Shown here piece after piece: positions 34,608-42,391 of a stretch of 42,418 bases of DNA. The stretch is from an uncultured Bacteroidaceae bacterium (GTDB taxonomy: Bacteria; Bacteroidota; Bacteroidia; Bacteroidales; Bacteroidaceae), in NCBI GenBank assembly GCA_944320785.1, contig CALUIR010000024.1, positions 1 through 42,418 of the forward strand, written 5' to 3'. How positions within the stretch are numbered: the first letter of the stretch is position 1; each line of letters opens with the position of its first letter. A program made the translations under genes and the position numbers. The notes under the pieces are model-generated. The model worked only from the letters and a program-made list of their open reading frames with translations. It did no database searches and was not told the origin of the DNA.

Positions 34608-35078
34608 TTAATAGCGCACCTTGTCGTCCTTTTCCTTCCAGTCGCGGAATGCTTGGAGGGCTTCATCACGTAGCAGGCATTCGGACGGCAGGCGGCGTTC
34701 CGAGGGCGGCAGGGCGATTTCTTTGTAGATGAATGAGTCATCGAACCCGGCATCTTGGGCATCTGCCTTGTTGTTGGCATAGTAAAGCTTGCTGAGGCGG
34801 GCCCAATAGATGGCGCCGAGGCACATGGGGCAGGGTTCGCAGGAGGTGTATATCTCGCATCCGGAGAGGTCGAAGCTTCCTGACCGGCGGGCGGCTTCGC
34901 GGATGGCGTTGACTTCGGCATGGGCTGTTGGGTCGCATCCGGGCGTGACGCGGTTTGTCCCTGTGGCGATGATTTCCCCGTCTTTCACGATGACGGCGCC
35001 GAAAGGGCCGCCTCCTTGCTTAACGTTTTCTATGGAAAGCTCGATGGCTTTCTTCATGAATTTTTCTTTTGCATCCAT
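34608..35078 (-). CDS. guaD: Guanine deaminase
   Basis: 156 residues from ATG 35078 (MDAKEKF), the same length as the Bacillus-type enzyme. It converts guanine to xanthine and ammonia in purine salvage. Visible: GGPFGAVIVKDGEIIATGTN, then DPTAHAEVNAIREAA (zinc His and catalytic Glu), YTSCEPCPMCLGAIYWARLS (zinc Cys pair), and AGFDDSFIYKEIALPPSERR, which favours guanine over cytosine or tRNA-adenosine deaminases. The C-terminal Tyr (DDKVRY) matches the enzyme family that swaps its last residues into the active site. A longer frame reaching 35630 is rejected because the extra part is the repeat array and antisense of the next gene. A weak -7-like box lies at 35113-35120. Confidence 0.93.
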   Translation of the reverse strand: MDAKEKFMKKAIELSIENVKQGGGPFGAVIVKDGEIIATGTNRVTPGCDPTAHAEVNAIREAARRSGSFDLSGCEIYTSCEPCPMCLGAIYWARLSKLYYANNKADAQDAGFDDSFIYKEIALPPSERRLPSECLLRDEALQAFRDWKEKDDKVRY

Positions 35079-35178
35079 GGTTGTTTTTCCTTTTGTTTGT
35101 TGATTGCGGGGATAAATATAGGCATTCCGGGCGGAATTTTTACGTGTTTTGCTTTTTATTCCTGCATTCCGGCGTTGG

Positions 35179-35280
35179 TTTGGCCTTTCAAAATCCAGGT
35201 TTGACAGGCCAAAATCCCAATTCGACGGGTCAAAGTCAGAATTTGACCCGTCAAATTCCCATTTTGACGGGTCAAAATGG
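35179..35280. repeat. Five-unit 21-bp tandem array of palindromes (array C)
   Basis: Fourteen-base cores start at 35179, 35200, 35221, 35242 and 35263, exactly 21 bp apart. The consensus is TTTGAC-SS-GTCAAA. In the last two units the palindrome extends with matched but different flanks (AATTTGAC...GTCAAATT, and CCATTTTGAC...GTCAAAATGG). Units become less regular toward the left. It is upstream of guaD and contains no spacers, so it is not a CRISPR array. Confidence 0.9.
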
Positions 35281-35330
35281 ATGTAACGATGCGGGTGGTT
35301 GCGGGTATTGCCTGCTTGTGCAAAGCGAAG

Positions 35331-35362
35331 CCCCCGCATCTGCCGGGTGGCAGGTGCGGGGG
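35331..35362 (-). terminator. Hairpin downstream of the GH28 gene
   Basis: CCCCCGCATCTGCC pairs with GGCAGGTGCGGGGG around GGGT, a 14-bp stem with one T-G pair, 40 bases after the GH28 stop on the minus strand. A modest T-containing run (CTTCGCTTTG) follows on that strand. Confidence 0.65.
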
Positions 35363-35401
35363 TGGTGGCAAAGCCTGTTTGGGTTCGTGGCCCAAGGGGG
35401 C

Positions 35402-36796
35402 TTACAGTTGTTTCCCGTTGACGTGGAGGTTGGTGTATTTCACGTCTTTCGCGCCGGAAATGCAGCTTCCTTCTTTCCTCACGTTGTCGAACTGGCAGTC
35501 CGATACGTTGATGTTGTACACGTTGGTGGCATTGGGCAATCCGTTGATGAGTACCCCGTAGTCGCTCCCTTTGGAGGTGACGTTGCGGAGGAACACATTG
35601 CGCACGACGGGCGGGAAGCTGCGGTCGCACGGCTCATCACTTTCGTAGAGGAGGTTGATTTTCAGCACGGCCTCGCGGCATTGTCCTACGGTGACGTTGC
35701 GCACATAGACGTTCTCCACGATGCCTCCCCGGCAGGTGTTGGTCTTGATGCGGATGGCGCGGTCCAGTTCGGGGCTGTCCATCTCGCAGTCTTCCACGAA
35801 CAGGTTCCTGTAGCCGCCGGATATTTCGCTGCCGATGACCACGCCGCCGTGGCCGTTCTTCATCTTGCAGTTGCGCACAATGATGTTTTCACTGGGCGTT
35901 TCCCACTTGCGGCCGTCGCCGTTGCGCCCGGACTTGATAGCGATGCAGTCATCGCCTGTGTCGAAAAGGCAGTCTTCAATCAGGACGTTCTTGCAGGATT
36001 CCGGGTCGCACCCGTCGCCATTGGGGCCTCGGTTGAAGATATGCACGCCTCTTACAATCAGGCTTTCGCAGAACAAAGGATGGATGACCCAGAACGGGGA
36101 GTTGAGCAACGTGACGCCTTCAATCAGGATGGTATTGCACCCGTAAAGGTTGATGAGCTGCGGGCGCATGCCGTCTTCCAAGGAAAGCACGCGTTGGTAA
36201 ACGGGTGTGGATGTTTCTGCCCACGTCAACAGCTTCTGCCGTCCGCCCTGGCTTTGGGCAATCATGCCCTCTTTCCATCCGTAGTGGCGTGCGCCGCACA
36301 TAGGCCACCATGCTTCGTTAGAGCCTTGCCCGTCAATGATGCCCTTGCCGGTGATGGCAATGTTCGTTTCCCCGTAGGCGTATATCAATGGGCGGGCGTT
36401 GTAGCAGTCGATGCCTTCCCAGCGGGTCAGCACGGCGGGGTAGTAAAGGTTGGGGTCGGTGAGGAATTTCAGCGTGGCCCCGTCTTCCAGATGAAGGTTC
36501 ACGTTGCTCTTCAGTGTGAGAGGGCCGGTGTAGAAGTTGCCTTTAGGGACGAGGACCGTGCCGCCTCCATTTTGGCTGCATTCCAGAATGGCGCGGTTGA
36601 TGGCATCGTGGCAAGGTTCTTCTGTTTGTTCCGGGCGTGCGCCATACGCCGTGATGTCGTAGGTGCGCTTGGGGAACGAGGTCTTTTTGATTTGCTTTTC
36701 AATGGCCGGGCTTTGTTTCCAGGCTTTTTCTTCATTGTTGGCAACCAGGCATAGCGGGATGGCTGCCAATGCGATGATGCTGAATAGTCGTTTCAT
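35402..36796 (-). CDS. Exported glycoside hydrolase family 28 enzyme (polygalacturonase-like)
   Basis: 464 residues. Signal peptide 1-19 (FSIIALAAIPLCLVA). GH28 enzymes cut alpha-linked galacturonic acid bonds in pectin on a right-handed beta-helix. The catalytic signature is complete: RGPNGDGCDPES (N.D, near residue 260), DTGDDCIAIKSGRNGDG (the DD pair, near 281), MKNGHGGVVIGSE (GHG, near 315) and AIRIKTN (RIK, near 350). The N-terminal TYDITAYGARPEQTEEPCHD and GGGTVLVPKGNFYTGPLTL are typical of the helix start. Exo- or rhamnogalacturonan-specific action is possible. It lies 20 bases after the GH3 gene, so the two are one operon directed at plant cell wall. A hairpin follows. Confidence 0.93.
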   Translation of the reverse strand: MKRLFSIIALAAIPLCLVANNEEKAWKQSPAIEKQIKKTSFPKRTYDITAYGARPEQTEEPCHDAINRAILECSQNGGGTVLVPKGNFYTGPLTLKSNVNLHLEDGATLKFLTDPNLYYPAVLTRWEGIDCYNARPLIYAYGETNIAITGKGIIDGQGSNEAWWPMCGARHYGWKEGMIAQSQGGRQKLLTWAETSTPVYQRVLSLEDGMRPQLINLYGCNTILIEGVTLLNSPFWVIHPLFCESLIVRGVHIFNRGPNGDGCDPESCKNVLIEDCLFDTGDDCIAIKSGRNGDGRKWETPSENIIVRNCKMKNGHGGVVIGSEISGGYRNLFVEDCEMDSPELDRAIRIKTNTCRGGIVENVYVRNVTVGQCREAVLKINLLYESDEPCDRSFPPVVRNVFLRNVTSKGSDYGVLINGLPNATNVYNINVSDCQFDNVRKEGSCISGAKDVKYTNLHVNGKQL

Positions 36797-36816
36797 GGTT
36801 TCGGATTATTTTAAGG

Positions 36817-39405
36817 TTATTCTATCGTTACGGGGATGCATTCCAAATCGGCAGTGCGTGAACTGCTTCCCACCATCAATTCATATTCGCCTTCATAGGT
36901 GCGCATGGTGTTGGAACCGGCATCCCACCATTCTAATTGTTTGGGCGACAGTTCAAAGCTGATGACCCGTGCCTCGCCTGCCGGGATGTGTACACGTTTG
37001 AAGGCGCGTAGCGTCTTGGAAGGGCCTTCCTCATCGCCTTTCTTCTTCCAATATACTTGCACCACTTCATCGCCGTCCATCTTGCCCGTGTTGCTTACTT
37101 CAACGGAAAAGCGCAGGCTTTCGTCCGTGGCGACATGGTTTTTCTCCATGTTGGCGGGGTGATAGGCGAACTGCGTGTAGCTCAATCCGTAGCCGAACGG
37201 GAAGAGTGGTTCTTCTTTCAGGTAACGGTAAGTGCGGTTCTCCATGTCGTAGTCTTCGAAGTCAGGCAATTGGCTGATATTTTTGTAGAAAGTTACCGGC
37301 AGGCATCCTCCCGGATTGTATTCCCCCCACAGCACCTCAGCGATGGCTTGGCCGCCTGCCTCGCCGGGATACCATGCTTGGATGATGGCATCACAAGAAA
37401 TGGTTTCCGGCACGAAGCCGATGGGAGAGCCTGAACAGTTGACCAGCACGATTTTCTTTCCTGCGCGGTGAAGGGCCTGCAACAGTTGCCTTTGCACGGC
37501 GGGCAGTTCAATGTCGGTGCGGTCACCCCGTTTGAATCCGGGGATGTTGACACCCATTTCTTCTCCTTCCAAGGCGGGAGAAATGCCTCCGGCGAAGACA
37601 ACAACATCGGCCTGGCTCACACTGTTGACGATAGAATCGATGGACTTTTCTTCCCTGTACCCTAAGTCGAAGTCTAATTGTGCATCACTCCGGGTGTATT
37701 CAAAATCGATTTGGAGGTCATAGCTTTTTCCTTTTTCCACTTGCAAGGCGTAGGTGGTCTTCCGCCCGCCGTGCGTGTTTCTGAAACTTCTCACTTCTGT
37801 GCCATCGATGTACAATTTTCCGCTTCCGTAAGCGTAGATTTCCAATGCCACTTCGCCGGATTGTTGCGGGCGGAAAGTGGATGTGTAAGTTGCGGAAAAA
37901 TCAGTCAGGTTTACTCCGGGAGCAAACACTGTGGCTCCTGATGTGCAGAAGCGGAACGGAGTGCTTACTTGCGTGGTGGCGGCTGGTTCGCCTTCGTGGC
38001 GGGTGTTGTTCCAGTATTTGGCGGTGAATCCCGCTCCGTTTTCATTGCTGCACTGCGCGAAAGCACTTTTCAGGATTTTGTTGTCGGTGTGTCCGCATCC
38101 TTGCTCATAGATGATTTTACAATTTGCTCCGGCCAGATTGTTGATACCTTTTAAAATTGTAGTTGTGGCAGCCGGTATCCCGTTGTAATTTCCCCATTGC
38201 ATGACGGAATCGTTGGCATTGGGTCCCATGACGGCTACGGTGATGCCTTCCTTCAAGGGCAACAGGTTGTTTTTGTTTTGCAAAAGGACGATGGATTTCC
38301 TGGCCGTTTCCAATGCCAGTTCATGGTGTTCGGAGGAGGCTACTGTGGAATAAGGGATTTTGTTCCATGAATTAAGGGCCAGGTCGTCCATTTCTCCCAA
38401 TTCATAGCGGGCTTTCATCAGGCGTTCCACCGATTTGTCGATGGTTTCTTCCGTGATGATTTTCTGTTCCAAAGCTTGCTTGAGGGCTTCGTAGCTTGAT
38501 CCGCAATCCAGGTCCGTGCCGTGATAGACGGCATCGGCTGATGCGGTGGCAGCATCTGGAAATGCTTTATGCCCCCTGTCGTTGTAGAAGTCGGCGATGG
38601 CGCCGCAATCGGCAACGACAATGCCGTCGAATCCCCATTCTTCCCGCAAGATTTGTACAAGGAGCTTGTTGCTTCCACAGCAGGGTTCGCCTTCAAAGCG
38701 GTTGTAGGCACACATCACCTCTTTTACCTGCCCTTCTTTCACCAATGCCTCGAAAGCAGGCAGGTAAGTTTCATGCAGGTCTCTTGGTTTGATGTCTTCC
38801 GCATTGAACGTGTGGCGGTTCCATTCAGGTCCGGAATGGACGGCAAAATGTTTTGCGCACGCATGCAGCTTGTCATAGCCATTTTGGGGCTCGCCTTGCA
38901 ACCCTTTCACGGCAGCTACTCCCATGATGCTGGTCAGATAGGGGTCTTCTCCATACGTTTCAATGCCGCGTCCCCATCTTGGGTCGCGGTAAATGTTGAT
39001 GGTTGGGGTCCACATGGTCAAGCCTTGGTAACGTTCGTGGTTACCTTGTGAGGCTTGTTGCGCATATTTGGCTCGTGCTTCATCTGAGACGGTTGTGAAC
39101 ACATCAAACACCAATGAATCATCGAATGTCGCTGCCATCCCGATAGGTTGCGGGAATACGGTGGCGCGTCCTGCACGCCCTACTCCGTGGAGTGCTTCGT
39201 TCCACCAATTGTATTTTTTGATGCCTAACCTTTCGATAGGTGCTGATGCATCCATCATCAGGGCGATTTTTTCATCGGCAGTCAGTTCTTTGACTAAGGC
39301 GGCAGCTCTTTCAGCAGCAGGCATTGAAGTGTTTTCATACACAGGCTTGTTATTGCATGCCGCCAATAGCAGGGCTAAGCCTATGAATTTGAGAGACATT
39401 TTCAT
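36817..39405 (-). CDS. Glycoside hydrolase family 3 lipoprotein with an inserted PA14 domain (beta-xylosidase/glucosidase-like)
   Basis: 862 residues. Lipobox LALLLAAC with Cys17 suggests lipid anchoring. The GH3 N-terminal domain has YNWWNEALHGVGRAGRATVF, TPTINIYRDPRWGRGIETYG, KHFAVHSGPEWNRH, and GIVVADCGAIADFYND with the nucleophile Asp near residue 265. The second domain (KSIVLLQNKNNLLPL) is split by a PA14 domain at about 455-600 (FTAKYWNN, YTSTFRPQQSGEVALEIYAY, KLYIDGTEV). A C-terminal fibronectin III-like domain ends it (FPFGYGLSYTQFAY, LRAFKRVHIPAGEARVISFE). The NWWNEALHGV form is common in beta-xylosidases of this family; exact sugar not determined. It exo-cleaves oligosaccharides, complementing the GH28 gene 20 bases downstream. 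No SusC/SusD genes are in view. Confidence 0.93.
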   Translation of the reverse strand: MKMSLKFIGLALLLAACNNKPVYENTSMPAAERAAALVKELTADEKIALMMDASAPIERLGIKKYNWWNEALHGVGRAGRATVFPQPIGMAATFDDSLVFDVFTTVSDEARAKYAQQASQGNHERYQGLTMWTPTINIYRDPRWGRGIETYGEDPYLTSIMGVAAVKGLQGEPQNGYDKLHACAKHFAVHSGPEWNRHTFNAEDIKPRDLHETYLPAFEALVKEGQVKEVMCAYNRFEGEPCCGSNKLLVQILREEWGFDGIVVADCGAIADFYNDRGHKAFPDAATASADAVYHGTDLDCGSSYEALKQALEQKIITEETIDKSVERLMKARYELGEMDDLALNSWNKIPYSTVASSEHHELALETARKSIVLLQNKNNLLPLKEGITVAVMGPNANDSVMQWGNYNGIPAATTTILKGINNLAGANCKIIYEQGCGHTDNKILKSAFAQCSNENGAGFTAKYWNNTRHEGEPAATTQVSTPFRFCTSGATVFAPGVNLTDFSATYTSTFRPQQSGEVALEIYAYGSGKLYIDGTEVRSFRNTHGGRKTTYALQVEKGKSYDLQIDFEYTRSDAQLDFDLGYREEKSIDSIVNSVSQADVVVFAGGISPALEGEEMGVNIPGFKRGDRTDIELPAVQRQLLQALHRAGKKIVLVNCSGSPIGFVPETISCDAIIQAWYPGEAGGQAIAEVLWGEYNPGGCLPVTFYKNISQLPDFEDYDMENRTYRYLKEEPLFPFGYGLSYTQFAYHPANMEKNHVATDESLRFSVEVSNTGKMDGDEVVQVYWKKKGDEEGPSKTLRAFKRVHIPAGEARVISFELSPKQLEWWDAGSNTMRTYEGEYELMVGSSSRTADLECIPVTIE

Positions 39406-39450
39406 GTTTTTATGGTTTTAAGCATGATTAATATTGAACAAATAGTGATG

Positions 39451-39458
39451 CAAATATA
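39451..39458 (-). promoter_or_regulatory. -7 box for the GH3-GH28 unit
   Basis: On the minus strand TATATTTG, a full TAnnTTTG match, 46 bases before the GH3 ATG. No -33 TTTG visible. Confidence 0.5.
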
Positions 39459-39523
39459 ATTTTTTTTGTTTGATGGCAGGCGGATAAATGGATGAATTTT
39501 ATGGTAATGTGAATGGATGTGGT

Positions 39524-39531
39524 TATATTTG
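39524..39531 (+). promoter_or_regulatory. -7 box for the mutarotase - FucP unit
   Basis: TATATTTG, a full TAnnTTTG match, 43 bases before the mutarotase ATG. It faces away from the box at 39451, so the two units share a 168-bp divergent control region. Confidence 0.55.
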
Positions 39532-39560
39532 CTATGCATAATGTGATTAACAATAATTAA

Positions 39561-39566
39561 AGGAGG
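39561..39566 (+). promoter_or_regulatory. Unusually strong Shine-Dalgarno site
   Basis: AGGAGG lies seven bases before the ATG at 39574. Such full sites are uncommon in Bacteroidetes, whose ribosomes mostly ignore them; it supports this start codon. Confidence 0.6.
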
Positions 39567-39573
39567 ATTTTTT

Positions 39574-39963
39574 ATGGATATGCCGATGCAGGGTTATAAG
39601 GTGAGGCAGTACGATGAACCCGTAAAACGTTATTGCCAGACGTTGGATTTGCGGGATAATTTGGATTTGATAAAAGAATACCGCCGTTTGCATTCTCAAG
39701 AAGCCATTTGGCCTGAGGTCATTGCCGGGATTCGGGAAGTAGGCATCTTGGAGATGGAGATATATATTCTGGGGACGAGGCTTTTCATGATTGTGGAAAC
39801 GCCTTTGGATTTTGATTGGGAGAAGGCGATGTCGAGGTTGGCTACGTTGCCTCGCCAGCAGGAATGGGAGGATCATGTCCGGCTTTACCAGATGGCAGGC
39901 CTAGGAACTACATCAAGCCAGAAATGGCGGTTGATGGAGCGTATGTTCTATTTGTATGATTGA
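39574..39963 (+). CDS. L-rhamnose mutarotase family protein
   Basis: 129 residues. The family is small dimeric proteins that interconvert the alpha and beta anomers of a sugar. Visible marks: QTLDLRDNLDLIKEYRRLHS, IWPEVIAGIREVGILEMEIY, GTRLFMIVETPLDFDWEKAM and the end QEWEDHVRLYQ, all typical of this family (COG3254). The next gene, overlapping or adjoining, encodes a FucP-type fucose symporter, so the substrate here may be L-fucose rather than rhamnose; that is inference. It diverges from the pectin-related GH3-GH28 pair. The sequence is more AT-rich than the core genes. Confidence 0.9.
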   Translation: MDMPMQGYKVRQYDEPVKRYCQTLDLRDNLDLIKEYRRLHSQEAIWPEVIAGIREVGILEMEIYILGTRLFMIVETPLDFDWEKAMSRLATLPRQQEWEDHVRLYQMAGLGTTSSQKWRLMERMFYLYD

Positions 39964-39977
39964 ATGTGGGAGGCAGG

Positions 39978-41303
39978 ATGATGGATGGCAAGAAGGGACA
40001 TGTCTCTGTTTTCAGTAAAGATGGCGTTAATTATTTGTTGCCTTTTGTCTTAGTGACCTTGTGCTTTGCTCTTTGGGGGTTTGCTAATGATATTACGCAT
40101 CCTATGGTAAAGGCCTTTTCTAAGATATTTCGGATGAGTGTGACAGATGGGGCATTGATACAAGTTGCTTTCTATGGCGGCTATTTTGTCATGGCTTTTC
40201 CGGCAGCATTGTTTATCCGCAGATATTCTTATAAAGCAGGCATCATGTTAGGTTTGGGGTTGTATGCCATAGGGGCTTTCTTGTTTTATCCGGCCATGTT
40301 GACCGGGAGTTATTACCCTTTCTTATTGGCTTATTTTGTCCTGACTTGTGGATTGTCATTTCTTGAAACAAGTTCGAATCCTTATATCCTGTCGATGGGG
40401 CCGGAAGATGCAGCTACTCGTAGGCTGAATCTGGCGCAGGCATTCAATCCGATAGGTTCATTGTTGGGAATGTATGTGGCCATGAATTTCATTCAAAGTC
40501 GCCTGAATCCCATGAGTACGTCAGAGCGAGGGCTACTGTCAGAAGCGGAGTTTGAAATGGTTAAGAATGCGGATTTGCAGGTGCTGGTGGCTCCTTATTT
40601 GGCAATAGGTGCGGTAATTGTTGTAGTTTTTGTATTGTTCGGAGTGCTGAAAATGCCGAAAAGTGGGGAGGATAGCGGTTCTTTCAAGGTTTTGCCGACA
40701 TTGAAGCGCATTTTTTCAATCCCTCATTATCGGGAAGGGGTTATTGCGCAGTTTTTTTACGTTGGTGTGCAGATTATGTGTTGGACGTTTATTATCCAAT
40801 ATGGCACCCATTTGTTTATGTCCAAGGGGATAGATGAGCAAGAAGCTGAGGTCTTGTCACAACGTTATAATATTATAGCGATGGTCTTGTTTTGCGCCAG
40901 CCGTTTTATTTGTACGTTTATTTTGCGTTATGTAAGCCCTGGATTATTGTTGAAGGCTCTTGCTGTGGCGGGTGCTTTTTTAGTGGTGGGAGTGATAAGT
41001 TTTCAAAGTATTTGGGGACTGTATTGTTTGGTGGGCGTTTCGGCTTGCATGTCATTGATGTTTCCTACAATTTACGGCATAGCCCTTTCTGGTTTGGGGG
41101 AAGATGCTAAGTTTGGAGCAGCAGGTTTGATAATGGCTATATTGGGAGGCTCGATATTGCCGCCTCTTCAGGCGAGGATTATTGATTTGGAAATGATTTT
41201 CGGGATGCCGGCTGTTAATGTGTCGTTTGTTTTGCCTTTCTTATGTTTTGTGGTGGTAGCCATTTATGGTCATCGTGCCTGCCATCGCACGAAATGTTGG
41301 TAA
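39978..41303 (+). CDS. fucP: FucP-type L-fucose:proton symporter
   Basis: 441 residues from ATG 39978, 14 bases after the mutarotase stop; GGGAGGCAGG just before it may help initiation. Major facilitator protein with about 12 membrane helices. Marks of the FucP branch: LPFVLVTLCFALWGFANDIT, MVKAFSKIFRMSVTDGALIQ, AFYGGYFVMAFPAALFIRRY, and GLSFLETSSNPYILSMG with LNLAQAFNPIGSLLG. GYFVMA..A and FLETSSNPY are strongly conserved in fucose and related (glucose/galactose) symporters of Bacteroidetes. The Asp in WGFAND corresponds to a residue used for proton coupling in E. coli FucP. It imports free monosaccharide across the inner membrane and forms one unit with the mutarotase. Confidence 0.9.
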   Translation: MMDGKKGHVSVFSKDGVNYLLPFVLVTLCFALWGFANDITHPMVKAFSKIFRMSVTDGALIQVAFYGGYFVMAFPAALFIRRYSYKAGIMLGLGLYAIGAFLFYPAMLTGSYYPFLLAYFVLTCGLSFLETSSNPYILSMGPEDAATRRLNLAQAFNPIGSLLGMYVAMNFIQSRLNPMSTSERGLLSEAEFEMVKNADLQVLVAPYLAIGAVIVVVFVLFGVLKMPKSGEDSGSFKVLPTLKRIFSIPHYREGVIAQFFYVGVQIMCWTFIIQYGTHLFMSKGIDEQEAEVLSQRYNIIAMVLFCASRFICTFILRYVSPGLLLKALAVAGAFLVVGVISFQSIWGLYCLVGVSACMSLMFPTIYGIALSGLGEDAKFGAAGLIMAILGGSILPPLQARIIDLEMIFGMPAVNVSFVLPFLCFVVVAIYGHRACHRTKCW

Positions 41304-41342
41304 TAATTTGATTTTCTATGATTTTTTGTTGACTATTGAAGT

Positions 41343-42218
41343 ATGTATACCAATAAAGTAAAAAAAGTCGCAGCCGTTCATGACTTGTCTGGAGTCGGTC
41401 GGGTGTCACTTACGGTTGTTATTCCTGTACTGTCATCGATGGGGTTTCAAGTTTGCCCTCTTCCAACGGCTATTTTATCTAGCCACACACAATATCCTCA
41501 TTTTTCATTTTTGGATTTGACAGATGAAATGGAACGTATTGTCGAGGAATGGAAGTTGCTGGATGTCGTTTTTGATGCTTTTTATACGGGTTATTTGGGA
41601 TCATCTCGTCAAGTTCAGATAGTGGATTGTTTTATTCAGGATTTTAAGAAAGAAAATAATTTGGTTGTGGTGGATCCTGTTTTGGGGGATAATGGGAAGC
41701 TATATACGAATATTGATGAAAAGATGGTGGTTGAAATGCAAAAATTAATATGCCGTGCAGATGTGATTACACCTAATTTGACGGAGGCTTTTTATTTGTT
41801 GAATGAAGATTGCAAAACAGTTCTTACAGATGATGAATTGAAATCGAATTTATTTCAGTTATCAGAAAAAGGCCCTTCGATGGTTATCATTACAAGTGTC
41901 CCGGTAATAGGAAATCCACATATGACATCGGTGTATGCTTATGATAAAATTTGTGATCGTTATTGGAAAGTGACCTGCCCTTATCTGCCCGCTCATTATC
42001 CAGGTACAGGGGATACTTTTACAAGTGTCATCACGGGATCTTTATTGCAAGGTGATAGTTTGCCGATAGCTTTAGATCGGGCTGTCCAGTTTATCCTGCA
42101 AGGCATACGAGCTACATTTGGTTATAAATACGATCCAAGAGAGGGAATTTTGCTGGAAAAGGTTCTTCATAATCTGGATATGCCAATTCAAACTAGTAGT
42201 TATGAATTGTTGGCCTAA
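41343..42218 (+). CDS. Pyridoxal/pyridoxamine kinase family protein
   Basis: 291 residues. The ribokinase-like PdxK/PdxY family phosphorylates vitamin B6 forms. Visible: KVAAVHDLSGVGRVSLTVVI (the HDLSG start used by many clostridial and Bacteroidales members), LPTAILSSHTQ, FDAFYTGYLGSSRQ, VVDPVLGDNGKLYT (metal and ATP site), DVITPNLTEAFYLL, and the catalytic LPAHYPGTGDTFTSVITGSL (GTGDTF anion hole with catalytic Asp). It starts 39 bases after fucP in the same direction, but no functional link to sugar uptake is known to me. AT-rich like fucP. The last gene fully inside the window. Confidence 0.9.
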   Translation: MYTNKVKKVAAVHDLSGVGRVSLTVVIPVLSSMGFQVCPLPTAILSSHTQYPHFSFLDLTDEMERIVEEWKLLDVVFDAFYTGYLGSSRQVQIVDCFIQDFKKENNLVVVDPVLGDNGKLYTNIDEKMVVEMQKLICRADVITPNLTEAFYLLNEDCKTVLTDDELKSNLFQLSEKGPSMVIITSVPVIGNPHMTSVYAYDKICDRYWKVTCPYLPAHYPGTGDTFTSVITGSLLQGDSLPIALDRAVQFILQGIRATFGYKYDPREGILLEKVLHNLDMPIQTSSYELLA

Positions 42219-42360
42219 TATATAATAATATGTGTGTATAAGTTATTCATTTTAGCCTTTTCTGTTTTGCATGTTTTTTTCAACCGTTTGTTTTCCAGGC
42301 TTTTCCTTTTCTTTCCAGTTTCCCCATTTTGTTTTTTCCTAAAAAAAACCGCCGCGTTTG

Positions 42361-42391
42361 TTTGCTGTTTCCGTTAATCCCCTTATCTTTG
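42361..42391 (+). promoter_or_regulatory. Textbook Bacteroidales promoter at the right edge
   Basis: TTTG (42361-42364; a second TTTG at 42357), a 19-base gap, then TATCTTTG (42384-42391). This fits TTTG-N19-TAnnTTTG in full. Transcription would begin near 42398. The 20 bases left before the edge (through GATGATGGCGTTG) could be a leaderless-like coding start or the 5' end of an RNA gene; the window ends too soon to decide. Confidence 0.75.

Noticed and set aside
35179-35280. CRISPR array
   Set aside because: Units are 21 bp and contiguous, without unique 30-bp spacers, and no cas genes are nearby.
35079-35630. N-terminal extension of the guanine deaminase frame
   Set aside because: It covers array C and the antisense of the GH28 gene, with no homology; the enzyme family starts at MDAKEKF (35078).
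35069-36754. Long plus-strand ORF of 561 codons opposite GH28
   Set aside because: GH28 has all catalytic motifs on the minus strand; the antisense frame is open because of GC-rich third positions and shows no domain.
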